Source: Protula sp. h YS-2021 (lineage: Eukaryota > Annelida > Polychaeta > Sabellida > Serpulidae). Taken from it: a DNA stretch of 64,000 nucleotides. Below are positions 17,468 to 26,635 of this stretch, one piece after another. Made by a program: the position numbers and the translations under genes. Positions within the stretch are counted from its first letter, which is position 1; every line of letters starts with the position of its first letter. Under the pieces are notes generated by a model. It saw nothing but the letters and a program-made list of their open reading frames with translations. It was not told where the DNA came from and ran no database searches. Where the stretch lies: NCBI GenBank assembly GCA_949752745.1, contig OX457024.1, positions 54,066,510-54,130,509 on the forward strand, written 5' to 3'.

Positions 17468-17800
17468 ATGGATACGCTAGCAGATACGGTTAAAGACTTG
17501 AACGTGAAAAATCCCACCACCACCACCACCATCAAGAAATTAAAAGTGGAGACGGTGACGGTACCACCACCACAGTCGTGGGATGGAATGCTTTCTCTAG
17601 GCAATGGAAAGTATATCAAGATTATGAAACAAAGCAATGAAGGTGTGGTGAACATTCGCAAATACCTCAGAGGTGAGGGGACTGGAAGGAACCGTCCGAC
17701 GAAAAAGGGTATCTTGCTGACCATACCTGAATGGAAAATGCTGAAGAAGCAGGTGAAAGAAGTGGATAAAAGGCTTCGCAGACAAGACGACGGCGCATAA
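17468..17800 (+). CDS. PC4/Sub1-like single-strand DNA-binding protein, PC4-1 (element B)
   Basis: This is a 110-residue protein. Residues about 40-100 match the PC4 coactivator core: LGNGKYIKIMKQ, then VNIRKYLRGEG, then PTKKGILLTIPEWKMLKKQV. These correspond to the curved sheet and closing helix that bind single-stranded DNA in PC4. The N-terminus has a Thr repeat. PC4 proteins help transcription and protect single strands, so a role in strand-displacement replication or late transcription is likely but inferred. It has its own TATA at the end of PolB. The element C copy (43362-43682) is intact. Confidence 0.85.
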   Translation: MDTLADTVKDLNVKNPTTTTTIKKLKVETVTVPPPQSWDGMLSLGNGKYIKIMKQSNEGVVNIRKYLRGEGTGRNRPTKKGILLTIPEWKMLKKQVKEVDKRLRRQDDGA

Positions 17801-17813
17801 CAAGGTAACCATC

Positions 17814-18188
17814 ATGAATGCACTCATGTTAAACGATGGTGTTTACCTTAAAGTAAATGAGAGGAATGAAGTGATGATGGGTTCTCGGAGAAGTTCTGCT
17901 TATCAGTTTAAACCTGAAGTGTGGAAAGACTTTAAAAACATACCGCTTGAAGCTGGGTTTGAACGCAGACTTGAAAATAAACTGGAAGTGACGGTGGCTG
18001 AATATGATTCTAACATACGTGTGACATTCTGTAGAAATCTTTTACAGGATTATCCAAAGGATTATAAGGGAGTTGTGCCAGATACACCCTATGCACAGTT
18101 GATCTTCTTTGATATCAAGAACTGGCGAGCAGTCTTACGATTCCTAGAAGCTATACAACATCCACTGTTCGACATCATCCAAGTATAA
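17814..18188 (+). CDS. PC4-like paralogue, PC4-2 (element B)
   Basis: This is a 124-residue protein, start MNALMLNDGVYLKV. It has two half-domains, each a set of strands followed by a Trp helix (FKPEVWKDF and IKNWRAVLRFLEAI), like the PC4 layout at 17468-17800 but more diverged. It begins 13 bases after that gene. Its stop TAA lies in a TATAAAAG at 18184-18191. The element C copy is frameshifted. The relation to PC4 is inference from pattern. Confidence 0.6.
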   Translation: MNALMLNDGVYLKVNERNEVMMGSRRSSAYQFKPEVWKDFKNIPLEAGFERRLENKLEVTVAEYDSNIRVTFCRNLLQDYPKDYKGVVPDTPYAQLIFFDIKNWRAVLRFLEAIQHPLFDIIQV

Positions 18189-18191
18189 AAG

Positions 18192-18536
18192 ATGGAAGAC
18201 GACTATTTGATGGATTATAAACCCATGACATATGGGTTCTCATATCTGAGAAACTTATGTGATGACATTGTGCTACGGCATTTTGGACAGTATCTCGTCC
18301 TATCGCTTGATGACCAATCTGTGTTGAAGGATCACCTAGACGAGTTGAGAATACCCGGCTTTCTCCTAGCAGTCTGAAATGAATTAGAAGTGCGTGTGAC
18401 TGAGAACGGTCTAGACGTGTTTGTACAATTTCGCCAATATGACGAGCTTACAGAAGACTGCGACATCATCACCCTCAGCACAGTGGAATGGAACGCGCTG
18501 TTACACGCATTGGATTGGGAAGAATCTTCTGCTTGA
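18192..18536 (+). pseudogene. PC4-like paralogue PC4-3, interrupted by one stop (element B)
   Basis: The first 61 codons are open and end in TGA at 18375-18377, where the element C copy (44121-44462) has TCA. The same frame continues open to 18536 and matches C through VEWNALLHALDW, another Trp-helix half-domain. So a single nonsense change breaks it. Its last 98 bases overlap the next gene in another frame. Confidence 0.7.
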
Positions 18537-18834
18537 ATTTAAAGAGGATGGAATACAACTCAAGCGGGGTACCAAATCCATTGAGGTGACACAGCCTATG
18601 CGGCTGATGCGGCTGATGCGGCTGATGCGGCTGATGGACTTAGAAGAAGGATATGAACTGAAACTGTCTGAACATGAAACTGTTAAAGTGATAAAGTTTG
18701 GTGATGTGCGTTATGTGAGCTTTCATAGCATTTACAAACGTGGGTGTAATGTCTATAATACCTATATTAATTTAAATTGCAATGAATGGCATGCATTGAT
18801 CAATGTATTGAGAGAGAAAACTGTAAAAAAGTAG
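18439..18834 (+). CDS. PC4-like paralogue PC4-4 (element B)
   Basis: The start is the first ATG (MTSLQ) inside the end of the PC4-3 frame; the conserved part begins later, at about NLLLEFKEDG. It has two half-domains, the second ending NEWHALINVL. A 9-base repeat (CGGCTGATG, four copies at 18600-18640) adds Arg-Leu-Met units not found in C. Homologue: 44365-44745. Overlap of about 98 bases with PC4-3 is kept in both elements. Confidence 0.6.
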   Translation: MTSLQKTATSSPSAQWNGTRCYTHWIGKNLLLEFKEDGIQLKRGTKSIEVTQPMRLMRLMRLMRLMDLEEGYELKLSEHETVKVIKFGDVRYVSFHSIYKRGCNVYNTYINLNCNEWHALINVLREKTVKK

Positions 18835-18869
18835 TTGGTAGATAAGAAGGGGGGGAGAGTTTGGAAAAA

Positions 18870-18920
18870 ACACCAATAAACAAGACCAGTTTGAAAACTT
18901 GAGAGTTTTTTATTGTCATT
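18870..18920. terminator. Convergent poly(A) signals between the two gene blocks (element B)
   Basis: AATAAA on the + strand near 18875 serves the PC4 block. TTTATT near 18909 (AATAAA on the minus strand) serves the protease-capsid block. Element C has the same layout at 44771-44806. Confidence 0.7.
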
Positions 18921-18980
18921 TCCCAAAAAAAAAACACTTGAACAATTATTCAACAACTTAACTACAGCTTACCTACACCA

Positions 18981-19421
18981 TTAATAAAACAATGGTTTAT
19001 AATGTCTATAGACAAAATCCTTTACAATAAAATCCCCATCCTTTCTTTTTAATATATTCACAATCTCAAACATACTCTGACCTCGAGCTCTATGCCATAT
19101 ATAATATACACAATAAAAACCACACGCCGATGATATCGGCGTTTGTAATGAGATGGAATTATACATATAGTCATTTCTTAAAAACGTTTCTAAACGCTCA
19201 TCGAGAGGTAACAGTCCATAAGAGTCAAAGTATTCCACAGGGTCTTTGTCATAATACACTGCCACCCAATGCTCTCCTGGTTCATCATGATCGTCGGTGT
19301 TGATGACATAGGCACCGCGTTGTAAAGACGGTGGTAACTGGTCCATGGCAAACACAGCTTGAAACAAGTCTTTGGTCGCGGCATCATGGCTCAGTATGGC
19401 TTCTATCTGCTTCGTGTTCAT
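18981..19421 (-). CDS. Adenain-like cysteine protease (element B)
   Basis: This is a 146-residue protein of the adenovirus protease/Ulp1 fold. Catalytic residues by pattern: His51 in EHWVAVYYD, Asp66 in EYFDSYG, Gln93, and Cys100 in SACGFYCVYY. It would mature capsid and core proteins in the virion. Its ATG overlaps the major capsid stop by 4 bases. Full length and intact; the element C copy is frameshifted at the His region. Confidence 0.93.
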   Translation of the reverse strand: MNTKQIEAILSHDAATKDLFQAVFAMDQLPPSLQRGAYVINTDDHDEPGEHWVAVYYDKDPVEYFDSYGLLPLDERLETFLRNDYMYNSISLQTPISSACGFYCVYYIWHRARGQSMFEIVNILKRKDGDFIVKDFVYRHYKPLFY

Positions 19422-20794
19422 GACTGGTAGTCGAATTGGATGCTACGATTGGCACTGATCTCAATAATGTTGTCAAATTCAGCATAGACGATGACATTGA
19501 TTGTAGGTTGCAAAGCCCTAGCAAAGTTCATTTCTAGCCGCAAATTCCCATGCTTGAACAGGGGAAAATGATCAGCACCATCATAATCCGGTGTTAAGTC
19601 GAACGAAAATAAAGAATACCCTCTAGGCCAATCTTCCCGTTTTATAATGGAACTTTTCTCACCATTCAATCGGTCAAACGATTTGTAAAGAGTTTCAAAA
19701 GCATCTAGGTATTTGTCCTGTGGAATGTCAAGCTTGAGCGGTTTGGATAGGACTGGTTCACCATCCGTGTACAGTTGCATATAGTTCAGATCAAAATGTT
19801 TGAAATCATATGGATTCCTCGATACTGACCCACCAAAGGCTTCATTATGAACCAGACCAATGACAATACGATTTGGTAATTGACCCAAAAAGATGTTGTC
19901 TTTCACAAAAGACTGAAATCCTGCCGGAATGGCCAAGACTTTACATTCTTTTCTAGTGATGATGATCTTGGCAGGACTTTTCAGCAATGCGTCTGTATGC
20001 CCTAACTGAATGCCTGGACTCACCCTCACTTTGCGAATGGTTAAAAATGCCTCTTTCACTTCTACCTTATAGTTATTATCTGCAGCCATCAATACATAAT
20101 CATCTTTCTGTCTATGGAAACGCAATTTCAAACTGATGCCATTCGGAAGATAGCGATCCTGCTCAAACAAATCTATCCTTAAACCACCTGCCAGCATAAA
20201 CTCACGGCTGAGACGTGTATGCAAATAACGCTGGTGTAAACCATTGTTCCCTTGCGCCTCAACTAAGTCACCACCGTCGGCATTGACATGAAACCCGGAT
20301 ACATATCGTTCATGATTAGGTCTTTTCACCTCATAACTATTCATTGACCCAGCAGTATCCTTGTACATGAGACGCATAGAGCGCTCAGAATGGAGACTTT
20401 CTTCCGAATCATGGATGAGATGAGAGATAATGCTGGTATACCCATGAGTATTGTTACTATGAGATACCAACCGATCATTCAGAAACAATTCAATATTAGA
20501 CCATAACCCATTAAACACATCATTGATGCAGGAGACCTTATCCTCTGGGCCACACGCTGATCCATCAACCTTTACAATACGGCATACAATATGAAGTTTG
20601 CTGTTCTTTAAATCCAGATATTCTTCTGTACTCGCAGGAATGTAGAATTCTATGGGAGCACCCTCTCTAATGGTAGTCAGTTGTTGATAGTCGACATTAT
20701 AACTTTTCTCTACAGCAGTTTGCGTCGGCGGTACGTGAAACCATTCCAATGGAGAAAGACTGCATTCGCACGAATGATTGTGAATGAGAGACAT
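19418..20794 (-). CDS. Major capsid protein (hexon-like, double jelly-roll), intact (element B)
   Basis: This is a 458-residue protein starting MSLIHNHSCECSLSP. It has strand-rich blocks typical of Maverick/adintovirus hexons, including EFYIPASTEEYLDL, the FNGLWSNIELFLND region and a conserved end (FSFDLTPDYDGADHF, then LRLEMNF, then ANRSIQFDY). Its place between core protein and protease agrees. It would form the trimeric capsomers. No break is seen; the element C copy has deletions. Confidence 0.88.
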   Translation of the reverse strand: MSLIHNHSCECSLSPLEWFHVPPTQTAVEKSYNVDYQQLTTIREGAPIEFYIPASTEEYLDLKNSKLHIVCRIVKVDGSACGPEDKVSCINDVFNGLWSNIELFLNDRLVSHSNNTHGYTSIISHLIHDSEESLHSERSMRLMYKDTAGSMNSYEVKRPNHERYVSGFHVNADGGDLVEAQGNNGLHQRYLHTRLSREFMLAGGLRIDLFEQDRYLPNGISLKLRFHRQKDDYVLMAADNNYKVEVKEAFLTIRKVRVSPGIQLGHTDALLKSPAKIIITRKECKVLAIPAGFQSFVKDNIFLGQLPNRIVIGLVHNEAFGGSVSRNPYDFKHFDLNYMQLYTDGEPVLSKPLKLDIPQDKYLDAFETLYKSFDRLNGEKSSIIKREDWPRGYSLFSFDLTPDYDGADHFPLFKHGNLRLEMNFARALQPTINVIVYAEFDNIIEISANRSIQFDYQS

Positions 20795-20799
20795 GATTT

Positions 20800-21153
20800 T
20801 TAAAAGATATCTCTTTTATGCTTTTTTGATGTTATCCGTCTAGCTGTTTTTCGTCTTCTGGCACGTTTCATCGGTTGCACTCTCTTTTTAAGCACATCAC
20901 CACCAAACACACGCTGTGCTACTCGCCCCGTAACATCTTTCGCAACATTCTTTGCAGCCTTCTTAAGATGTGGCGCAACGATCATAGCCCCAGCCTTAAG
21001 TAGTGGAATAGCTCTACGAGCCAATGATCCCAGTATTGAACCAATACCATCCCCATATTGAATTCGCACTCCTTTGAATCCTGGTAATTCTCCACCCACT
21101 TGACGAAGAAAATGGTTGCGATATGCAGACGGATCGTCTGTGTAGGCTTTCAT
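20800..21153 (-). CDS. Virion core protein, adenovirus pX-like (element B)
   Basis: This is a 117-residue very basic protein. It has a GDGIGSILGSLARRAIPLLKAGA segment type (Gly-rich then amphipathic, about 34-56) and an Arg/Lys-rich C-terminus. Adintoviruses carry such a protein, related to adenovirus core protein X, which packs DNA. The ATG overlaps the penton stop by 4 bases (ATGA). Intact in B and C. Confidence 0.78.
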   Translation of the reverse strand: MKAYTDDPSAYRNHFLRQVGGELPGFKGVRIQYGDGIGSILGSLARRAIPLLKAGAMIVAPHLKKAAKNVAKDVTGRVAQRVFGGDVLKKRVQPMKRARRRKTARRITSKKHKRDIF

Positions 21154-22013
21154 AATGCTTTTGGTCGAAAATGGAGTTTACAGATCACTTTTCCAGTTTG
21201 AAATGGAACAGTATGGCCTGTGTCGTCCTTTATATTCATCTCCATCATGTCAAATTTGGATGTGTTTACAGGTACATAGTGCGGTTCGCCGTACGTTTTC
21301 ATAACAATGTCGCCATCATGGCCTTGTATCCCAACAGAACGTAGCAAAGGCACATAATAATCCCCAACAACTTGTGGTTCACAAATACTACAATACACAT
21401 AAAGTGTATAAAACCCCTGTTTCACATCGGCTTTATGGTCAGCTGTACACGTTTCAGTATACCATTGATCTGGGATAAATCCTAAAATCTCAGCTAATCC
21501 AGTGGAGAAGGACACTTCAAAGCCATAATTTAGAAATAGAAACACACGTCGTCTAATTTTATCATACTTTAGCCGAATAGCGTCTTTAAGATCATCTTTC
21601 ATAGAATTAGTCGCTTCTTCATTCACTGCCTGACATATCTTTTGTATGGATCTGTAGTAGCCATAAGGAATATTGATAGTGTCAAGAGCAGCATCTGTCA
21701 GCGGTTGTTGTCGATACTGAATAGAATAGTCCATGCCATGTCTCATCGTTGTCCATGTATGTGGATATTGAATTTCAGCTAAAGCCACTTCATATCTTCC
21801 ATTCAGATAGATGGTTCGAGGCATACGAATTTGGTAATTCGAAGCCTTGTTGTTGGGATAATAATTCATACTCGCATTGCTAGGCAAAGTGATGTAAAAG
21901 CTTGTCTCTCCATGGTGGACGGGGAACCCCTCAAATGGTATGGGTGCGTCGTCGTCGTTGCCTATATACCTCAGGACAGCGCGCGCCATTCGACCAAGTA
22001 TGCAAAGTCTCAT
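21150..22013 (-). CDS. Penton / minor capsid protein (element B)
   Basis: This is a single jelly-roll type protein of about 250 conserved residues: NYQIRMPRTIYLNG, YEVALAEIQYPHTW, GLAEILGFIPDQWY, YVYCSICEPQ, then VPLLRSVGIQG. The ATG used in A and C (near 21917 here) is out of frame in B because one base is missing right after it. The frame stays open upstream to an ATG at 22013, which would add about 37 new N-terminal residues. So the body is intact but the native start is lost; whether protein is made is unsure. Confidence 0.8.
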   Translation of the reverse strand: MRLCILGRMARAVLRYIGNDDDAPIPFEGFPVHHGETSFYITLPSNASMNYYPNNKASNYQIRMPRTIYLNGRYEVALAEIQYPHTWTTMRHGMDYSIQYRQQPLTDAALDTINIPYGYYRSIQKICQAVNEEATNSMKDDLKDAIRLKYDKIRRRVFLFLNYGFEVSFSTGLAEILGFIPDQWYTETCTADHKADVKQGFYTLYVYCSICEPQVVGDYYVPLLRSVGIQGHDGDIVMKTYGEPHYVPVNTSKFDMMEMNIKDDTGHTVPFQTGKVICKLHFRPKAL

Positions 22014-22155
22014 CCTCTTCTACATCGTGATGATGATGATGTTCTATGACTTCTCCTTCACAACACGCACTTGTGCATCTAATCTTCACAGGAATAGTCG
22101 GTTTCTCTTCTTGGCAACACCATAGCTCTTTCAACCATGTTAAAAATTTTCCCAT
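21931..22155 (-). CDS. Small conserved protein with acylation signals (element B)
   Basis: This is a 74-residue protein starting MGKFLTWLKELWCC, with a His run replacing the Asp run of A (the same repeat tract in another frame phase). Myristoylation-type Gly2 and neighbouring Cys are present. It starts inside the end of the 191-residue gene and overlaps the possible 5' extension of penton. Confidence 0.6.
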   Translation of the reverse strand: MGKFLTWLKELWCCQEEKPTIPVKIRCTSACCEGEVIEHHHHHDVEEDETLHTWSNGARCPEVYRQRRRRTHTI

Positions 22156-22715
22156 CCTTTAGGAAACTGTTTTTGCTGACGCTGTTTCATTTCTGTTGCA
22201 ATGTCTTCACGGGTGGTCTTTTTACTAAACGTCGTTTTTGGAATATTAGCATCGACAATTTACTGGATAAACGGATGCCAACCATTGGGTGGTATGGTTC
22301 GTTCTTTTCTTCTTGTCGCCACCAATGCTTCTTTCATCAAATCAACCATGTTAGAATTTGTAATGACATCACCCGTTTTCAACACAAGTTCATTCTTCTC
22401 TGTCCATTTCGTACCATGTTTCTTCAGTTCTGCTAAAAGTTGTATCACTTTTCCATGATAGATAGGTTGAAAATGACTTAACACTAGCTTTTCTGGTGGT
22501 GGTGGTGGTGGTGGTGGTTGCCGTTGTTGTTGGGACTGACTTGTTCGTAGATGACGGCCAAGAAGTTGAGGCATTTCCATAGCCTTTTCATGCGTTCGTT
22601 TCCCACGTAAAAGTGTCTTGACTTTTGTTTTGATGCTATGTTTTCCCCCCTTCTTTTCTAATAACAGTTTGTATTCATGTTCAGGAATGAGAACCATTTT
22701 CATAGCATGCTTCAT
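22140..22715 (-). pseudogene. Conserved 191-aa Maverick protein, one premature stop (element B)
   Basis: The first 151 codons are open. TAA at 22260-22262 stands where A and C have Glu (GAA), after the GWHPFIQ segment. The frame then continues to the usual end at 22140. A Pro run (CCA repeat) sits in the middle. Shortened protein or dead gene. Confidence 0.75.
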
Positions 22716-23038
22716 TTTAACAGCAGCTTGGCTAACAGGGACAATGCAAATCTAGCAATAACTCCAATGAATCCTCCTTTCTGATTCACCAACTTCTTTT
22801 TTCGTCGAAGGGATATCTTCTTGTCTGCCAGAGTACGTAGGGTATGACGCTCACGCTTGAATACCTTATACCGTTTTGAGCTTACGGGTAAATGTCCTCG
22901 CAATATATTCAAACAAATTTCAAACAAGCTCGTTAATTCCTCCTTCGTAGCTTGCTGTAGCAAGGATTTACGCCGTCTAGGCCCACTGCGTGCAAGCAAA
23001 TGAAGAAAAGGCTGGTTCGCTCGAATACGTTTAGACAT
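22712..23038 (-). CDS. Conserved basic Maverick protein, 108 aa (element B)
   Basis: It differs from the element A copy at only a few residues. The C-terminal QKGGFIG motif and hydrophobic tail are intact. It overlaps the ATPase end by 8 bases and the 191-residue gene by 4. Confidence 0.78.
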   Translation of the reverse strand: MSKRIRANQPFLHLLARSGPRRRKSLLQQATKEELTSLFEICLNILRGHLPVSSKRYKVFKRERHTLRTLADKKISLRRKKKLVNQKGGFIGVIARFALSLLAKLLLK

Positions 23039-23718
23039 CTTGACTGCGAATGGTTAAATGGGTTGGTTCTTGGTCATACACTGCTTTATCAATATATATA
23101 TAATGTGTATCTTTTGGTAAAATGCCTGTACGAATACGCAGTTGATCATTCGTCTTCGGCTTCAAGTCAATGAATAAATAACCATGGGGTTTGCTGGTAG
23201 CATCTTGATAGGCTTCTATGAGAAATTGAGATCTTCCAGGATACATTTGCCGCGCCAATGTACTGATTTGTTGACTGTCCCTCGGATTTTTAAACAGAAT
23301 GATATAATGGGTATTCAAACTAATATTTCGCATCTCTTTCCCATGATGGTACAAATTATGCACAATAAAGATGATACTTAGATTTTGATGACTGCTACCA
23401 ACACTAAAGAGACGTGTCATACGCTCATCGCTATGGCATTTGGTCATTAAGTCATCAATGATGAGTAAGTTTGGTTTTTTTACGGTTAAAGCGCTCTTCA
23501 ATGTCATCTGGAATGCCTTGGTAAAATGTCACGCCTTTCATTCCCTTGTACAAAGGCTGATCTGCTGCATAAAGCCATAAAATGCTTTTAGGAGAGGGTT
23601 GAATCAACTTTTGTTCTAGAATTTCCTTCACCAGAGACGTTTTGCCACTGCCTGTAGGTCCAGAGACCAAGCATGTGAATGGATGCTTCATTTTTGAATG
23701 TCTGTTTCTTTCACCCAA
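23031..23718 (-). pseudogene. Packaging ATPase, frameshifted (element B)
   Basis: Walker A (GPTGSGKTS) lies in the first open part (23455-23718) and Walker B (LLIIDDLM) in the second (23031-23507). One extra base in a T-run near 23480 shifts the frame between them. Otherwise the sequence is nearly that of element A. Confidence 0.88.
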
Positions 23719-24791
23719 CTGTTAAACTTGCTTGGCCAACCTAACCACTTGACAAATAATTCTTTCACACCTCCTCCTCTCCTTTTACGTGTTTTCAAGA
23801 CTTTTTCAATTTTGTAGACGGATTCAATATCTTTGGTCACTTTCTGCAGTTCTTCCTCGTAGAAATGCCCATCAATATCTTCGTCTAAAAAGTCTTTCAC
23901 ACGATACAAATGCATTCCTTGCTTCTTACAACGATGTGTGACAACGAAGACTTCTTGCGTCCATTTGATGTGATAATCCCGTTGAAACACATATTTAATG
24001 TGTGAAATGCGAACATGATCGCCAATGTTAAATTTAAAATTCTTCTTCTTCGGTTTCAATTTTAGATTGTCGACATACATATACTTCCACACTTTCGATT
24101 CGTTGTCTTTACGAATCTCGGCTGGAGCATACTTATTTGGGAGGGAGCCATGAGGTCTATGGTTGTAGTTGTACACCAAGTCTGGAAGGATGTCTAAGTA
24201 ACGGTAAGTTTGATTATGTAGAAAATACCGATACATCATCCCCTTTAGAGTACGAATGACTCTCTCAGCAAAGTTGGCTTTGGTTTCATTCTTTGTGGTA
24301 TAAGCATGAATGCCCTCCTTCTTCAAAAATGCTTTTACCCATCTGTTTTTAAATTCCGTTCCTTTATCGGACCTTAGAGTGCGTCGTCTTCGGTGTGTGT
24401 CATGAAAAATCTTTTGGAAAGCTTGTATGACGCTGGTATGTGATTTAGTATGTATTGGCTGCACCCACACATATTTGGAAAACACATCAATGACAATGAG
24501 TAAAAAGCGTGTGCCATCATTATAGGGAGCTATGTTTCCCATATCAGCCAAATACACATCCCGCATGTCATCAATGCCCCGTATAATCACACGTTGTCTT
24601 TTGAACCTGTATTTTACAGGTTGGAGTAAACTGAATGCATCTTGATCCTGTAGCCATTTCTTCACTTGCGACTGTGTCACTGGTTGATCATGTTTTCTTA
24701 AGACGTGATACAGTTTGTAAGGACCAGCAAATGCTCCGGGCTGTCCAGGTTTGAAGTACATATTGGTCAAGTAGTCTTTCCACGTCGACAT
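23688..24791 (-). CDS. RVE integrase with chromodomain; catalytic Asp80 changed to Tyr (element B)
   Basis: The frame is open from MSTWKDYL to the chromodomain end. D142 and E176 are present, but the first DDE residue, Asp80 in A (LDVDLADM) and C (WDIDLADM), is Tyr here (RDVYLADM; codon TAT at 24552-24554). Loss of this metal-binding Asp should abolish strand transfer. An upstream in-frame extension to 24875 lacks conservation. The intact duplication around B shows that insertion came before the change or was done in trans. Confidence 0.9.
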   Translation of the reverse strand: MSTWKDYLTNMYFKPGQPGAFAGPYKLYHVLRKHDQPVTQSQVKKWLQDQDAFSLLQPVKYRFKRQRVIIRGIDDMRDVYLADMGNIAPYNDGTRFLLIVIDVFSKYVWVQPIHTKSHTSVIQAFQKIFHDTHRRRRTLRSDKGTEFKNRWVKAFLKKEGIHAYTTKNETKANFAERVIRTLKGMMYRYFLHNQTYRYLDILPDLVYNYNHRPHGSLPNKYAPAEIRKDNESKVWKYMYVDNLKLKPKKKNFKFNIGDHVRISHIKYVFQRDYHIKWTQEVFVVTHRCKKQGMHLYRVKDFLDEDIDGHFYEEELQKVTKDIESVYKIEKVLKTRKRRGGGVKELFVKWLGWPSKFNSWVKETDIQK

Positions 24792-25073
24792 GGTCACACC
24801 GAAAAGTAAAAGCAACGACACGGGAGTACTTGCAAGGTTGACGTCTCGAGTGAAAAGAGGCTGAGACACACACACACACTGGGGTTTTTATTTGCACTAA
24901 GGAGGGGGGGGGGGCGGTGGAGAGGCAGTAGATACGTGAAGTTTTTTTAACGAGGCCGTCTCGTGGGCTAAACACGGTTTTATCACGACATGAGGCCCAA
25001 AAAAAATCAACCTTCTCAACAGAACAGCTTTATTATTTAACTCAACCAATATCACTTAACTCACAAGTTTTTT
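24792..25073. other. Intergenic region upstream of the integrase (element B)
   Basis: It has a G-run at 24903-24914 with CGGTGGAGAGGCAGTAGATA, an (AC)n run at 24867-24878 and GACGTCTCGAGTGAAA, a string also found in the TIRs of B (CGTCTCGAGTGAAA). No gene is seen. Confidence 0.55.
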
Positions 25074-25405
25074 TTACAAATCAAGTATAGATATAATAGT
25101 GTGAATAACTGGAGACCATTGGTCATCAATGAATACTAGCCAATGACTGAGTTCATCGAGTGTAATCGTATCTACCCCATATTTCTCACAACGCTGATTT
25201 GCATTTTCTAACACTTTATTTAAATGAATATAATATTTAGCTTCATTCCAATATGTATAGACACATGCAAAATGACAAGTATGTTCTGAACACTCTTCAT
25301 GTTGGCAAGCAGGACAGATAACTATGCAAACTTTTTTACAGCTAATAACATTTCTTCACAATAAGCTTTTTGCATAATATATTGTCTCAGTGTCATGTCT
25401 GCCAT
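25074..25405 (-). pseudogene. Small Cys-rich protein, broken (element B)
   Basis: It is homologous to 3372-3704. A TAG stop replaces Trp after KKFA and a base is missing just beyond, so the Cys cluster is out of frame. Confidence 0.75.
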
Positions 25406-25534
25406 TATACTGCAGTATACTCTGTCTCTCACTTCATCAAAAAACAGTCTTTGAATTATAGAGTAGTGGCTTCCACTCCTCAGCTCCGAGCCACCACCAC
25501 ACTCCGCAAGTTTTTGTCAAGTTCAGCATGGAAT

Positions 25535-26092
25535 TCATAAGTTCACAAAAACACGTCTCCACACCAGGACTGGTGAGCGGCTGGGCGAGCGGCTGGGCGG
25601 CGGCGGCGGCAGGTAAGATGATGATGATGATGGAGGCACAGTCTCTTTTATACCCCCGTCACACACCAACTGTTCTAACAACTTTCCCATGATATTCTGA
25701 CCGGGATATTCAGGAGATGACACTTGTTTCACACCAGCTCCCCACGGATCATACGTGGCTTCCACTTAAGTCTTGTCTTTGCAGTCTTTCAACTTGTTGC
25801 GAAACGATGCACACTGATTCCATTTGACTTGTAACACCTCTTGCATTTGACTTCTCTTCACTGTATGCCATGAAGGACATGGCTTTATCACTTGGGCGAT
25901 ACGTTTTGCTTCATATCCATTTCTGGATGACACAATAGCTGAAGCAATATCTGGGCGGTGATGAAACACAGCTTTCTCATATTGATACAACGCTTCACTC
26001 GAGTTGAATGTATGTCCATACTTTTCAAGGCGTGTTGGAAACATGTTGGAAAGAACATCCTTGTGACCGCTAAATAGTACAAGATTCTCCAT
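25535..26092 (-). pseudogene. NADAR domain protein, one stop (element B)
   Basis: TAA at 25766-25768 replaces the Leu of the LVEAT motif in A. In addition the WWGAG motif is WGAG (one codon lost). The rest is over 90% identical to A. Confidence 0.82.
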
Positions 26093-26262
26093 GTTGACTT
26101 TTTTTGGGGGGTTTAGTCTGACATGTCTTCCTCCTGCAATAAAATATGTTTCAATATATCTGCTACCTCTTCTATCACCTTCTTTCTTTGTTCACGTTGA
26201 AACTACTCACATAAAATTAAATTTGCTAGAAAGAAAAACATTGCTAGCTGTGCTGTTGGGTG

Positions 26263-26610
26263 TTAGAGTTGTTGGTGATAAAAAAGGGTTTGGCTTACCT
26301 GACAAAGCTGCTCGGTTTCTTCCTCCTCAAATCCACAGCAATCTCTCAAATAATCCACCACGGTGAAATATGCTTCCACATCAGTGCGGGCTGAATAGAG
26401 TGCAGAATCAAAGTCAAAGTCAGGATCTTCTTCAAGTCCAATTGTGTCACATTCTCCAAGAAATCGTGAATGTAGTTCAATCACATCAAGACTGTGATGT
26501 ACAACATCCCAGTAAGCGTCCAAGTGATAAAGCTGATAGTCTGGAGTGCCGCAGCAAGCAAGTTTAGCAATCATCAAGTCAATATAAGCTTTTCTAAAAC
26601 ATGCGTCCAT
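26263..26610 (-). CDS. Small acidic protein of unknown function (element B)
   Basis: The start is MDACFRKAYID, as in A; the frame extends further upstream but that part is the antisense-like tail of the neighbouring gene. It has the same CAG/GTAAG donor (26294-26301) as A; a 51-base intron would lead to an exon starting at 26247, which in B has a TAG after about 17 codons. Family as 4450-4824. Confidence 0.6.
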   Translation of the reverse strand: MDACFRKAYIDLMIAKLACCGTPDYQLYHLDAYWDVVHHSLDVIELHSRFLGECDTIGLEEDPDFDFDSALYSARTDVEAYFTVVDYLRDCCGFEEEETEQLCQVSQTLFYHQQL

Positions 26611-26635
26611 CTTGCAGTGTGTGTGTGTGTCACTT

